The position numbers and the translations under genes were made by a program. Under the pieces are notes generated by a model that made no database searches, was not told the origin of the DNA, and worked only from the letters and a program-made list of their open reading frames with translations. Source: Macropodus opercularis (taxonomy: Eukaryota > Chordata > Actinopteri > Anabantiformes > Osphronemidae). Taken from it: a DNA stretch of 64,000 nucleotides. Every line of letters begins with the position of its first letter. Position 1 is the stretch's first letter. Of this stretch, positions 50,948 to 64,000 are shown piece after piece. Location: positions 7,334,001 through 7,398,000 of the forward strand of contig CM061098.1 of the NCBI GenBank assembly GCA_030770545.1, read 5' to 3'.

Positions 50948-53900
50948 ATGGGGAGTGAACCAGGCCCAGTTCAAATCATCACAGTCAGTAAAGATTCTCA
51001 CTCCTTTGAGCTGGACACAAAGGCGTTAGCTCGGATTCTGCTGGCTCCTCATGTCCGAGACAAACATGTGGTGGTGCTGTCAGTGGCTGGGGCCTTTAGA
51101 AAGGGAAAGAGCTTCCTGCTGGATTTTATGCTCCGTTACATGTACAGAAAGGTGAGCTGCACTGAAACCTGATCTGCGTCTCAGTTTTCCAGACATCATA
51201 CCCCCCATGTTTGTGTACAGTATCAAGGACACAAGATCATTTAAAAGGGATCTGTTCCATGCTAAATTAATAATTATATAAAATATTAATTAATTATACT
51301 AATTATAATCTTGTCAAATTAATAACTAAGAAATGTGATAACTGCATAATCATTTAAGTCTTTTTTGTGTTAATTTCCAGCATTGTTTGAAATTAGCCAC
51401 TTTTTCTATTTTACTGCATCATAACCACATAGTTGTGTTGAAGGTGTGACAAACTGGGAACTTGTCACTGAGTGCTTGAAGTAATCCTCTGCATATGCAA
51501 CATTAGGGCCCATCCCTGCTGTAGCATGTAAAGTATCTAGTTCACCGAACAGGAATAATGAGCTATTAATTACTCATTACCTTTTTTTTAAAGAAAAAAG
51601 TTTTTCTCTAAAATGGTTCAGGTTTCTCAGATCACCTTTGTAATCTGTGCTACATTTCTGTAAACCTAGAAATAATTGAAATAGTAAGAAATACTTTATA
51701 TTGCGCATTAATTTTAAGGCACTAACATGTTGCATCATGTTGCCCTTCTGCCTCCATGAGTTCTTGTGCTCAAACCTGCTGACTGGTATTATACACGCTG
51801 CGCTCATAAGCTTTTCTAAAGTGCCACCATCAGAGTAAATGCCTGCTACCTTTTATTCTTTAAATCAGTAACAGTATTTTCTTGTAAAAGTTATGCAGCA
51901 CAATTTAATGTACTGTCAAAGGTAAAGGACATGTTGTAATATTTTGAATAAGGCAGCACATTCAGACCCATTGTCACCAAAAAGCCTCACCTGTAGTTTA
52001 AAGTGTAATCTGTGCTTCTAAAGGACAATGAAAACTGGATGGGTCGTGATGATGAGCCGCTGACTGGATTTTCTTGGAGAGGGGGTTCAGAACCTGAGAC
52101 AACAGGAATCCAGCTGTGGAGCGAGGTTTTCCTCGTTAAAAAGACCGATGGAACAGAGGTACTCACATTTGGTTCATTTATACTGTGTAAGTCAACGAAC
52201 AAAGCGCAAAACATTCACTGTCTTGCTTTGTTGATAGTGATCACAACATATTTTAACAACAGTTGCGCATCCTATGTGTTTTATCTGTGTGCTGCTGTAG
52301 GTGGCTGTGGTGTTGATGGACACTCAGGGAGCATTTGATGATCAGTCTACCGTGAAGGATTGTGCCACCATCTTTGCTCTCAGCACCATGACCAGCTCAA
52401 TACAGGTGACCGATCTCCTCACTGATTACTGATTAATGAACAAAACCATATTATATATAATAAAAACCATAATAACAAAAACAACAAGAACTAATGCCAT
52501 TTGTTCTTTGTAGCTCTACAATCTCTCCCAGAACATTCAAGAGGACGATCTACAGCAACTGCAGGTGTGTTTACGTCAGTAGCAGCGTGAGTCCACTTGA
52601 TAGTGTCCACAGGTGTTTTCATATCTGAAAATACCCTAAACTAAAACTGTAACTATAGAGCCTAAATTATTTTGTTTGTTTAGTTTTAAGACACAGATTC
52701 TTTGTGTTTATGCTGGATGACCTCCTGCATCTCACTTTTAAGCAGCATTTAGCATTATGGGGCAATTTTCTTCACAGCTGTTCACAGAGTATGGTCGTCT
52801 TGCCATGGATGAAATTTTCCAGAAACCTTTCCAGGTGATAACAATAAAAATGCACTAGATTTGATGCATTGTTGCAGATGCTGGACATGTGTCTCATTTG
52901 TTTTAATTCTCCCCCTGCCCAGTCTTTGATGTTCCTCATCAGAGACTGGAGCTTTCCCTATGAATATAACTACGGGTTTAAAGGAGGCAATCAGTTCCTG
53001 GATAAACGATTACAGGTATGAGTAATTTCTGCAGTTCTTTGTAGCTGTACTCAATTTGTTAGTTCTGGATTTCACCTATGACTGTGTTGACTGTTTAAAG
53101 GTTAAGGAGTCCCAGCATGAAGAGCTGCAGACGGTGAGAGAGCACATCCATTCCTGCTTCACCAAAATTTCCTGCTTCTTGTTACCTCATCCTGGGTTGA
53201 AGGTTGCAACCAGCCCTTCGTTTCGGGGACAACTTCGAGGTACGATAATTTTTTTTCATACTAATCTTGGGGTGTAGCGCAGCGCTTAGCATACTGAGCC
53301 CTCTCCTAACTGTTGCTTCATTCACTATGTCAGATGTGGCACCAGAGTTCAAAGAGCAACTGCAGAGTCTCATTTCTAAGCTGCTGAATCCAGACAGTCT
53401 GGCTGAGAAAGAGATTAATGGAAACAAAGTCACTTGCAGGGGCCTTCTTGAGTTCTTCAAGGTAACATCTTCTCTCTCAGAGTCGTCTCCTGCTGAGTCT
53501 AAATAAGTTTGTCATATCTAACACTGACTTTTGTATTACCAGGCCTATATCAAGATTTACCAAGGAGAAGATTTACCTCAGCCAAAGTCCATGCTCATTG
53601 TATGTACAGTATTAGCATGTCAAGTCTGAAAGGTTATTACACTTCTTTGTATTTTGTACTCTGTTAAATTTAACATTTGCTTGTTTATCTCCCCAGGCTA
53701 CAGCAGAGGCCAACAACCTGGCCGCAGTGGCAGCAGCCAAAGATCTGTATTACAAAAACATGGAGAGGGTACGTTCAATGCATCAAACCCTCCTATTTGC
53801 TGGCAGTAACATGAGAGCGTTTCCCCATGGTTGTTTGTACAGTAGAGTTTATTTATTTAATTGGGAGCACTCTGTGTCCCTGTGTGTTTTCCTCGTTCTA

Positions 53901-55121
53901 AGGTGTGTGGGGGAGACCTGCCCTACGTGGCTCCTGAATCTCTGGAGGAAAAGCATCAGTTTCACTTCAGAGAGGCCCTTCACTCCTTCTCATCCACCAA
54001 AAAGATGGGAGGGCAGGAGTTTTGTGATCGTTACCAAGCACAGCTTGTAAAGGACATTGAGGAAATGTGGCAGTCTTTGGCCAAGCACAATGAGGTAAGA
54101 GTAAAAAAATGTAAGTCCCTCTTGGATTTTGATCATTTTAGTACATGTTCCTAATCACCTGCTTTTTGTTTTATTGTAAAAGTCCAAAAATCTCTTCAGT
54201 GCCTTCCGAACACCTGCAGTGCTGTTTATCCTCGTGTGCCTCCTCTACGTGCTGTCAGGTGTGTTGCTCTTCATCGGCCTGCCATTCTTTGCCTTGATAT
54301 GTGACTGCACTCTGGGTGTGGTCATGATGGCCATGCTGACGTGGGCCTTCATCCGCTACTCTGGTCGGTACCGAACCGTAGGAGTAGCCATTGATCAGGC
54401 AGCAGGAGTTGTCCTGGAGCAGGTGAGAAAATGGGCCTTATGATTAGCAGTTTGTTATGCCGCTACGTCATTATTTTTTTATGCAAGCACATATAAAGGC
54501 CACTAGAGGGAGCAACTGGAACAGCAAGAGTAAGATTAAGAGAGCCGTCACATGACTGGATAATTCTTTTCCCAACTCAATTAAATTTTTAATTTATGTC
54601 CAGTTCAGATGTAATTCACAGGCTTGATCATAATATTGAAATATAAAGTTTAAATAAATGAGCTGTGGAATAACAGCCATAATAACCATTAACATTTATA
54701 GACAGTCTCAAAGGACAAATTAATTCAACCATATACTAAACTGTCAGTTTCACCCTTTGCAGTCAATATCTTCCTGAAGTCTAGAGGCCGTAGTTATAAA
54801 AAGATAATTAATATTAATGAGCTGGATTCAGCTTCGAAATAAAACCAACAGCAGGACTTTAAAGGACATTAATCCCTTGGAGACTCGTTAGATTTCATTA
54901 ATAAGACAAAACCAGAAATGGATTTAAATGATTGGTGGCATCGTTAAACATATGACTGAGGGGAGCAGGCTGAGGGGTTTCAGTCATTTGTGTGAGAAGC
55001 ATGGGACGCTGCGCTCAGTTGGTTTATGTATCTTCCATTTTGTCTCCTTTGTTTTCAGGCCACCGAGATGTTGAACAAATCAAGAGGGACAAACATAGGT
55101 GACAAGAAGAAATCCAGTTAA
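50948..55121 (+). CDS. atl3: Atlastin-3, ER-membrane dynamin-like GTPase
   Basis: Atlastins tether and fuse ER tubules using GTP. Thirteen coding exons: 50948-51151, 52024-52158, 52301-52405, 52514-52564, 52778-52834, 52923-53015, 53101-53239, 53334-53461, 53543-53599, 53697-53768, 53903-54094, 54183-54422 and 55059-55121. They give 511 residues, with every phase matching. The P-loop GAFRKGKS is near residue 48. The switch segment MDTQGAFDDQSTVKDC and the atlastin RD motif (RDWSFPYEYNYG) follow. Then come the three-helix bundle (CRGLLEFFKAYIKIYQGEDL; TAEANNLAA) and two close membrane segments (about 421-470, a hairpin). The tail is short and basic (MLNKSRGTNIGDKKKSS). The start is the first Met after the acceptor at 50928. 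ATL3 rather than ATL1/2 is supported by VCGGDLPY and by synteny with cfl1. Confidence 0.96.
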
Positions 55122-56860
55122 ACAACCTTTGAACCTTCATAATCTCGATCCAGTGCAACCAGCTCACATTCAGCCGAAAAGCCTTATCCTCCACCTATCG
55201 AAATAAACATGCAGCTCAAACACATTGGGACAAATGTAATACAAATTCACCAACATCTCTATTATGCACATTACCTGTACAGTCCAGGCTGAGGTAGTGA
55301 GTCAGACTGCCCCAGTTATCAGTAGAAATGTAATCATCATTTCACAAGTTTGTAAATTCGCAGAAGTCAACGTTTACCGATTAACTTAAAAAAAACTCTT
55401 TCTGTAGCAGCTGAGTGAATCTTACTTAGCTGTGTATTGTTCAAACCGGGTGCTTTAAAATTTTCTTTTCACATCATGGCACTAAATAGTCACCTTTGGT
55501 TATTAGTACAATCATTTGGTAATGGTGGCTTTAAAGCTCTATATATATTTCTCTTTTGCTACAGATTTACTTATTTGCCTTAAAACATTCCATATCGTTT
55601 GTAAATTTTCTTATACTTAATATAAACTATCATTTCTAGACAGGTAAACTGTCTGTGTTTATACTGTAGGAGAAGATTCACACTGCTTCAAGTGCTTTGC
55701 CATTTATTCCTTGACATGTTAAACTTTCTTGATTTTGACACTGTATGCTTGTCTGTTCTAGAGACATTACATATCCAGAAAATGTTTCAAACTCCAAAGA
55801 TAAGTCATTTTAGCTAAATAGTGATCAGTCAGGCAAAAACGTAGCTTTACATGTTCTATATTTTTAAGGAATTAAAAATATAGGGTATTTAAATAGGTCA
55901 AAATGTAAAAGAAACCAGCTGTAGAACGCTACAGTGAAGATGTTTTTATAAGTGCCATAGTATTTCCTGACTTTATTCATTCAGGTCTTACAGATAAATT
56001 GCAAATGTAAACACTCTAATGCAGATTTTTGTTGTCTGGCTGCAATTATTATCTATAAACATTTGAATTAATTTGTAAGAAGGTTCTGTCAATGTCAAAC
56101 TTATTTATGAACATGACAAACCATTATTTTGATCACTATCAATCCTACTACAACTCATTTTATGCTAGAATCAAGGCTTTATTTTTGACTGGTCATGGTT
56201 GTATTACTGTAGCTATACAACACTTTGGCAACTACAGAAAAATACTTTCTAGGATTCTCATTAACATGCAGCCATTTGACCTTTTGACCAGTCATACAGA
56301 GAATTGAAATGTAGACCAGACAGGGATACTCAGGCCAATTCTTAATCAGTCATTGTATTAAAGGACTCTGATTATTTGTCACTATGCCCAATATCTCTGA
56401 TTATGATAAAATACACATTCTTTCAGAAATGCTCTTTAGCATCTAGTATTAAAAATATGCCTTTTAGAAGATTTAAATCCTGGGAGCAAAAGTGGAGCCC
56501 TGTCGTAATAGTTCTTTAATTTATACAAGCAAATGTTCAGAGTCCTTTAATAACACAAAGCTGACAATGCTCATTAATGTCCTGATACTACAGGAACTGT
56601 AAGGCCAAGCGTGGCCTTAGGAATATATATGGAGGATTGAAGACTTTTGCAGTCTATGTTTTTGCACATTCTGTGTCTGTCCCTTTCCACAAGAGGAGGA
56701 AACTTCACAATGTTTTTTACAAGCACATATGTTTGCACTTCTTTCCTCTTTGGTGCTTTTTGCACAGTACTCATTCCAGAAGTACGTAAATGCATGCAAT
56801 ATTGTAATGACAGCTCTTCCAAAGGTGTGGTGGTTGAGAACTGCTGTTTTCTAAAGAATA
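55122..56860 (+). other. atl3: atl3 3' untranslated region (probable)
   Basis: AT-rich DNA after the atl3 stop with poly(A) signals at 55202-55207 (AATAAA, close) and 56857-56862 (AATAAA, far), suggesting short and long 3' ends. No gene recognised. Confidence 0.45.
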
Positions 56861-57668
56861 AACAAGAGCTTGATTGCTAATATTTTCTAATTGTTTCATT
56901 ACCTTTTTATTTTGAGACGTTGTGGCAAATGAGTTTATTTATCAGGTGACAATTCATATTTGATTAAACTTAATTTAACAATGTAGAATCTAGACCCCCA
57001 TAATTATATTGAACTGAATAAATCGATATACTGTAGGTATATGCAAAGATAAAAGGAAAAGGAAAATAAATCACTGTAATAGTAACCACAAGAATCATAA
57101 AAGACAGCCACCAATAAACTATTCACCACCACAACAGCAAGAAAAATTACAAACGTCAATGAAGTACAGCGAGAGAACATGCGACCTCCACAGAGAAAGG
57201 CCCCTGGTCAGCCCCTTAAATCTAACCCAGGACCTCCTTCTCTAGGGGTAATAACGATATAACAAAGGAGAATAGAGCGTGTTGGAGACATCTGCAGCAG
57301 CCCCCTCCCCCGTTGAGATAAGCGTTGAGCAGCATTGTGTACAGGTTACAGTACGTTGGCCTTGTACTACCTGTACTGTTCTTCTCATTTCTCCAGTTTC
57401 TCTCTTATTTGAGCATTTGGCCTCTTTATTGCTTGTATTTTGTGCGTAGGCCGTTTTTCCTTTCTGTTTACAAAACTGTGTGTATTGGTTATTTAACCTC
57501 GTGCTGAATGTAGGTCAGCAGCTCAGCTCTGAGAGGCTACTACAGCATCACCGGGTAGAAATGTGTGGATGCAGCTTCCGCTCCTCACTTCCCGCTGCCT
57601 CCCATCCTCACACTGACCCCTCTGTGTGTCTTTCTCTCTGCTGTAGCGAATTTCGTAGCCCATGTTCT

Positions 57669-57772
57669 CCTTATATGGCGATCAGCGTCGCTTCCCAACC
57701 CGCCCCGCACTGGGAGCAAGGCGCGTGCACGGGCCGCCGCCGCCGCCGCTCCCCGTTCACTTCCATATTTGG
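57669..57772 (+). promoter_or_regulatory. Paired CArG boxes in GC-rich element upstream of cfl1
   Basis: Two perfect SRF sites, CCTTATATGG (57669-57678) and CCATATTTGG (57763-57772), lie 84 bases apart in a GC-rich patch with a GCC repeat (57733-57749). The patch is about 1 kb upstream of the cfl1 start codon. Cofilin and other actin genes are known SRF targets. It may be an enhancer or an alternative promoter of cfl1. Confidence 0.55.
57733..57749 (+). repeat. (GCC)n trinucleotide run
   Basis: Five to six GCC units between the two CArG boxes. Confidence 0.8.
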
Positions 57773-58724
57773 AAGTGAGTTCAACAAAAACCGCTCGAGC
57801 AGAGGGAGCGAGGGAGGTGGCGGCGGAGAGCCTCCTCTTATCCTGGAAGCCGCTCTGCCGTGTTGTGGCTGCTCAGCGTCGGCCAAAGCAGCTCACCTGC
57901 ATTTATTTATTATCAAGTAATCAATCCATTCGTCATTGGTTCAGTAATAAATAAAACGTATTCTAATCGATATTACTGTTATACTGCGCACAATGATGCA
58001 CAAGCTTATGCACAGTAATATGCGCGTGTGTGTCAATATATATATTGTCCATTGGCTGGTTTTTAATAGGAGATAATAGACGAAAAATGACATCAATCGT
58101 GGCAATTGATCTGGAAATAATGATTTATTCAAATCTATTTCAATGCTGAAAGATTCCTGTTAGAGATTCCTGCGTTTTTTCACATACCAGCCTGCATAAA
58201 CACATATTCCCATAATCCTCTACGTTGTCTATTGGGTATGTTGGATTTGCACACTCATGGTGGCCGTCACTGTGAAAGAACGTAGTTATATAAGAAATTT
58301 GTAAAGTATATTACAATATATATATATATAGTAATTAGAAGAGGTAAATCTTGTTCTTTTGTTTGTGTGAGTTATTTTAATAAAGCGGGTGTAAATATGG
58401 TGTTTTATCAAATGTTTATTAATAATAATAATCTGTTTATAAATTACACTGAACCAAGGCAATTATTAATATTACATATATGTGTCAGGTTTATACATAT
58501 ATATCTGTGTATGTCTAATTATTAAGTCTACATTAAACCTAAAATGAAACGACCGGACCCTCGTGGTTAACAGACACGCGCTCCCGCTCATGCCCGCTGC
58601 TGGAGCCGGGGTCCAGCACATACGCGCGTTCACGTTGTGTAGCCAGTGTGTGACCGCGAGAGACGATTCATCGTCACAACCCATTCAGCTCTTGCTCGGA
58701 CTCTAAGCAGCTCTCAGCCTCACA

Positions 58725-61700
58725 ATGGTAGGTTAAACATTTTATAGCAACTCGCGTGTTGTACCTGCTTCCTTTGTGTGTTGTGAGTTTAATTGAAACG
58801 CGCGAGGGCGTCTCAGTTAGCGGTTTTTCTGTTTAAGAGACGCGGCTGCTGCTTTTATCATCAGACACAGCGAGTCGCTGCTGTGCGGCAGGAGCTGATG
58901 CTAGCGCCGGGGCCAGCGAATGACTGGACCGGTAATAACGCTTTCACAGAGCACCAGGTGCTTTATGACGTCCACATAATTTGTCATGGGATGTTTTTGT
59001 CACGTTGTCAGAGAGCGGCTAAGCGACCAAAGGCCCCACAGGCGGGCGCCATTTCATTCATCTGTCGCTGTTTCACCGACAGAAAGCCGCGGTACAAAGG
59101 CCCTGTCTGCGGTAACCTCAGCACCATTGTCACGACGCTCTCCGCGGTGCCATCACTGCGTTACGTCCATCTAATTCACTTCGGCTCGTCGGTGCGTTCA
59201 CCCAAAACCGAGCGGCCCCGGCAGGTGCACCGGCGCCTCGGGGCTTCCTCGGCCAGCTAGCGGTGTTTCGGTGGCGCTGGTTCTGTTTGCAGGGCAGAAA
59301 TGACCCAGTATGGCTGCGCTAGCTGAGATTTGCTTTTCTTTGTCTCTACGCGGCTCCCCGCTAACAGTGTTTAGACTCCGGCCGACTGCGGGCTCCGAAC
59401 TAGGTCAGTTTCAGCAGACTAAGGCAGCAGATGATTAAACGTCATGTTCTCCACAGAGCTCGGTTGTGCGGGTTATTGTATGAATTGACAGACCGCCGGG
59501 TTGGCTACTTTTGCCTTATATAGCAGGCTAGCGCACACATGTGCGTGTGCTGCATTCATGGCCCCACCCTGAATTTGGTGCAAAGACCATTTTGTCTGGT
59601 GCCGTATCATAACGCATCTGCAGTTAGGTTTGATTTACTACACTCACCGTGTGGGACCTTGCCACCTATTTAGTAGCGTGTACTAAATATCTGGGGGATT
59701 TATCTCCGTTATGTAACGGTATTTAGGCAGCGTTGTGTCCACTAGCTGAAGCTAGTGGGCCACAGTCTTTGGATCTTCGTGGTCCCGGCTGCGCATCCTT
59801 TTTCTAGTTGCGCATCTAATTAATACAGACGTTTATACTCACTGCGTGTGTGCCACGTTATTACAGTGCTGCACAATAGCAGCAGGGGGATTTATAATTA
59901 TAATTTGAGACGGATAAGCATCCATGAAGGTGTGCAGTAGTATTTTTGGACATTACTAACCTAATCTAGTTTTTAAAATCTGTTGTGCTGTGTGTTGCTT
60001 TGTGCTGCTGAGGCTGCATCTTTAAACGGAATGAATTAAATCAGCCTGCTTCACATTTTCTTTGTTTGTAAACCTATTGGACCCGTGTTTGCTACTGACT
60101 TAGGGCCCATTTCTACTTAAAGGAAAATTTTGTGGGATATGAACCAAACAAAATCAACCATGTGCAACACATCTCTGAACAAATGTGTTGTATTTGGTGA
60201 CACCTGTGTCACTGTGAGTTCTTGTGGGTTAAGACGTGACCCAACGAGGCCTGTAATTGTATTTGAAGGAATTCGAGACTTGGACGATGACTTGATTTGT
60301 ACTGAGTCATTTGAACATTGACCTCTGTAAAGAACAGTATCCGAGGTTAGGTTTAGATAAGGTGAGAGCTAATGATGGTCATGGTGGTGTTAGTTTACCG
60401 CTACAGCAAAAATAAGAAATGTAAATTATTTGGCGAATTGGGCTTTTTCTAACAGAACAAAGTACAAGGTAGGAAAGAATACTATACTGACTGAACTGAA
60501 AATCATTTTGTGTACACAACTGCTTTCTTAGCATCCCATAGAGTGAGACAAATAGGTCATGCTGGCTTGTCGACCAAGCGTATAGACGTCTAGTTTCAGC
60601 ACACATTTTAGAAATGCACACGGCAGGAGGAGACATGGAAAATGTGAACCTCTTATGCTTATTTTATGGCTGATTGATAGAAGATTAAGACTGTCGGTAA
60701 GGTTAATTATTATTCTAAATTTCAGCTTTATCTCACTGAGTCCTTTTTACACCCTGAGCAAACATACAGCGCTCGTCTGAGTTGCAGCCGGGTTCCTTTT
60801 ACGTGTTTCCTGCCTTATTTCCTTTCCATTGTCCCTTTTTCCATTGGCATATTGCTACTAGATAGCAGATTGCATCCATTTGCAATTGAAACCGAGGTTT
60901 GCTGTGATCGAGTGCCATAAGCAGAGTCAGAAGACCCGACTGAGTTTATGGAGCAGCTGTGACTGTGCGATGTGACTTGTATTCTATATATCAACAGAAG
61001 CCCCATTGTCTGTGACCGAAGCCAGCGCTGAAAAGCTTGATTCCTGACCACACCCTGACCAGCGTGGTCATCTTCATGCTAGGAAAAACTTGCTTGTCCC
61101 TCTGCTTGTAGAGAGAACTTTGTACTGATCCCGTGAGTCACACCTGTCGGCTCAGGTTGTTTAGCATTCATGCTCAGGGTGGACTTAGGACAAGCAGCAA
61201 CAGCCACATATTTATTCGGTCTTCTTCTGCATCCTCACGGCCTGACCTCATGCATAATAAATGGCATTAAAAGACTGTACTGACTGAATCATCAGTGTTG
61301 GTTTCATCTGCACCAGCTGGGCTGGCGGTTATATTTTACTGATCGCAGCACCAAGCTTAACTCTTTACCACCACCGTCACCATTCACGACCACACCTTTG
61401 TGTTTCAATCCTTCTTATCAGTCGTGTGGGTAGGAAGCAGTCCTGCTGTGTGTGATAGTCACATGCTGCCTATCAGGCCCTTCTGCAGTTTCATGACTGT
61501 TTTTACTGTACTCAATTTGTCTTTTGTTTGTTTTTGGACAAAAGTTGAGATATTCTCAACACCACTGTATTAATTATTTTCCTGAATAAACAGTTAGTTG
61601 TTTAGGCAGATTTTTCCGAATACTCAACATTTCCACAAAACTAAAGTTGATGTTTAGCAATTTATATTGTTAAATTAGGAGTCTAGACACTAAATGTGTG

Positions 61701-63003
61701 TGGTTAAATATTGTCAAAGAAAAATTGCAAGTATTTGAGCATGAATAGTTGCAACCAGCAAAGTCTGCCGTTCATTTTGTAAAGGGCCTGAAATCAGATC
61801 AAAAATGAATCATGCAGCTCGAGTGTGGCTCCAAAATATCACTGTGCATTTATATTTAGGCTCTGTATTATGATATTCATGATCAAAGTTGTTCAAAGTT
61901 TAAATGTTTTACTTGAGCCTCTGTGAAATTGATAGTAATGATTATATAATGATTATATTTCTGAAACTTGCATACATACGTTGGAGCTTATGTTGCCTGT
62001 TAGATGCTAAATACTGAAGGTTTAATATTTTATTTTTGATCTCTTGTTTTAGCTTTAGTGTGTAACATTGAACTTACAGCTGCTGTGTTAAACAGAGAAT
62101 ACTTTACCACTCTGAGTGAACAGACTTTGTTCTCCACAGGCCTCTGGTGTGAAAGTCACAGATGAAGTTATCGCAGTCTTCAATGACATGAAGGTGCGTA
62201 AGGCTCAGGCGAACGAGGATGAGAAGAGGAAGAGGAAGAAGGCCATTCTCTTCTGCATGAGCAAGGACCTCAAGAATATTGTTCTGGATGATGGCAAGGA
62301 GATCCTGCTGGGCGACCTGGGAACCACCGTCCAGGACCCGTACCAGCACTTTGTGAAGATGCTGCCCCCAGATGACTGCCGCTACGCCCTGTACGACGCC
62401 ACCTACGAGACCAAAGAAACAAAAAAGGAGGACCTGGTCTTCATCTTCTGGTGAGGGCAGTCTCTATCAGATCGTAAAGGTTCAATAAATTAGCTCTATA
62501 TTAATGTGTTTTTCAACTTACAGGGCTCCAGACAGCGCCCCCCTGAAGAGCAAGATGATCTATGCCAGCTCAAAAGATGCTATCAAGAGGAAACTAGAAG
62601 GTGAGTCTCAGAGCACGTGTTGGCACAGTTTAAGTTTGCTGAAGGATAAACATGAAGGAATCTATAAGAGGTCAGTCACTAAGACCAAGCCACAGAATCA
62701 TTGTTCAGTTCTGAAGTTCTCTTGTGGTGCATTTAGACAAGCAAAAGCAGTTTTTGGTTCATTCTCAACAGTCCGTGTTGCAGCAGGAGAGAGAGTAAAA
62801 TTAGATGGTGCAGCATTTAGGAGCTGAAGGACCCAATTTATTTATAGTTATTAGATTATTGTCTGAAACTCGTCTCTCTCATTTTTTTAGGTATTAAGCA
62901 CGAGTGGCAGGTGAACGGTTTGGAAGACCTCAAAGACCGACACACCCTGGCAGAAAAGCTTGGAGGCTCATCAGTAATCAGCCTGGAAGGGTCCCCTATA
63001 TAA
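58725..63003 (+). CDS. cfl1: Cofilin-1, actin-depolymerising factor
   Basis: Binds and severs actin filaments in the cytoplasm and carries actin into the nucleus. Exons 58725-58727 (the ATG alone), 62140-62450, 62524-62600 and 62891-63003 give 167 residues (human 166). A first coding exon of just the Met codon is typical of vertebrate cofilins. Ser3 (MASGV), the LIM-kinase site, is present. KRKRKKA is the nuclear localisation signal. The ADF domain is complete, including YALYDATYETKETKKEDLVF and the long actin-binding helix APLKSKMIYASSKDAIKRKL. The C-terminus is LGGSSVISLEGSPI. CFL1 rather than CFL2 is favoured by neighbours (atl3) and C-terminus. A large 3.4 kb first intron, CpG-rich at its start, separates the promoter from the body. 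Confidence 0.97.
58728..62139 (+). other. cfl1: First intron of cfl1
   Basis: Runs from the GTAGGT donor to the acceptor before the second exon. The first 700 bases are CpG-rich with open frames that resemble no protein. The rest is ordinary AT-rich intron. No RNA gene recognised. Confidence 0.8.
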
Positions 63004-63833
63004 ATATCACACTCCCCTACGGCTTCGATCGAGGCCTTTCAGACACATCTGTTGGGTTTAGCTGTTCATTCCAGTGTGGTTTGGAGAAGGGCAAAAGCAG
63101 AACCAGCATCAAGTGCAGGACTCTCTTGGGGAGGGATATATGGGTGGGTTTGGGGTCAAATGACAGTTAAAAAAAATAAATAAAATACAAAAGAAATTCC
63201 ACAAATGCAGATTGTCAAGCAACATAAACGATGAACAAAACACACACAAAGGAAAAAACATTAAAATACAACTGATGAAGGAAGATGAAACTTAAATACA
63301 TATATTGTTCATGTTTGAGGACAGGGTTTGTTCTTTCCAGGTTTTATTTGACAGGCAGCAACCTTTAGTTTTCCAACTTCAGTCCTGACATATAATTGTC
63401 CCAACTACATTGTTTTGCCAAACTTCTAGTTAAGTTTTGTAATTGTGTGTAGTTGAGACTAGGTGTAGTACGAACTAATTCACTCAGTTGCACAAAATGT
63501 ATCAAAACCTTCTCTGGGGGAACACGGTTAAATATATATATAATTTTTTTTTTTGTTATTCAATTGTGTTTTTTTTTTTTCCTTTAAACATGCAAATTCC
63601 AAAACTTGACTGATTCCGTTTTTATTTCCAGTGCTGGGTCAGCAAACCGTGGCATTTTAATGTAGTAAACAGACAACATTCCTTGTATGTGTTAAAACCA
63701 AGATCTTGATTTAAAAAAAAAAAAACTGGTGTCATGAAGGTCTGATAGGGAGCAATGTGTATATGAAGGACCAGCGTTCAGAGTTTAGACTGAATATTGA
63801 ATGGTGGATGTTTTGTATTGTCTCCTTATCTCT

Positions 63834-63839
63834 AATAAA
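63834..63839 (+). terminator. cfl1: cfl1 polyadenylation signal
   Basis: AATAAA about 830 bases after the cfl1 stop, at the end of an AT-rich 3' untranslated region. The last 150 bases of the window hold nothing recognised. Confidence 0.65.
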
Positions 63840-64000
63840 AAGCACTAAACTACTGACTTAGCCTGTTTTTCCTCAAATCCCTGTCAAATTCAGTCACTGG
63901 CACCAGACTTGCTCCCCTCGTACCAGCATCTTCACAGTGGATAGTTCTCAGAATTGCAGATTGATGTTTGCATCTTAATCCACAAATGATTAATAATCTG

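Noticed and set aside
57480..57954. Two overlapping open frames of 129-146 residues upstream of cfl1
   Set aside because: They are Arg/Ala/Ser-rich products of a GC-rich island in several frames at once, with no family resemblance. The CArG boxes explain the region better.
58793..59260. 155-residue frame at the start of the cfl1 intron
   Set aside because: It falls in the CpG-rich start of the intron with no homology. Cofilin structure fully explains the locus.
1..64000. tRNA, rRNA, known microRNA and CRISPR signals
   Set aside because: A search by eye for tRNA B-box-like cores and several common microRNA seeds found nothing convincing. CRISPR arrays are not expected in a vertebrate genome, and the repeats present are microsatellites.

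Overview
This 64 kb window is vertebrate genomic DNA, almost certainly from a teleost fish. The genes are split by GT-AG introns, the proteins are vertebrate orthologues, and the intergenic DNA is AT-rich with microsatellites and a decayed Tc1-like element. It matches a condensed version of the human 11q13 neighbourhood (EFEMP2, FIBP, CCDC85B, FOSL1, CFL1 adjacent in human; NPAS4, YIF1A and ATL3 close by).

Layout: npas4 (minus, 3' part missing at the left edge, 1-2094) with a TATA promoter and a probable activity-dependent enhancer to about 3.85 kb; a gene-poor stretch of about 11 kb (3.9-14.7 kb); efemp2/fibulin-4 (minus, 15.35-23.95 kb); fibp (minus, 25.4-29.1 kb), which carries an apparent one-base frameshift; intronless ccdc85b (plus, 32.3-32.9 kb); fosl1 (minus, 35.5-38.0 kb); yif1a (plus, 40.7-43.4 kb); a forkhead gene of the FOXN2/FOXN3 type (plus, 45.4-48.0 kb); atl3 (plus, 50.9-55.1 kb); cfl1 (plus, 58.7-63.0 kb). 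Nine protein-coding genes were rebuilt exon by exon. Eight keep frame from start codon to stop or window edge; fibp does so only if one extra base is ignored.

The genes form no operon or single pathway. Two are immediate-early transcription factors (npas4, fosl1) with CRE, CArG, AP-1 and MEF2 motifs nearby, and cfl1 has a pair of perfect CArG boxes upstream. Human 2p, 14q and 11q13 carry paralogues of several of these genes (ATL, FOXN2/3, fibulin, CCDC85, FOS-family, cofilin). The forkhead gene sits where an 11q13 FOXN2/3 ohnolog would be expected, and none is known at human 11q13. That is the most interesting gene-level observation here. Motif, enhancer and insulator calls are inference from sequence alone.
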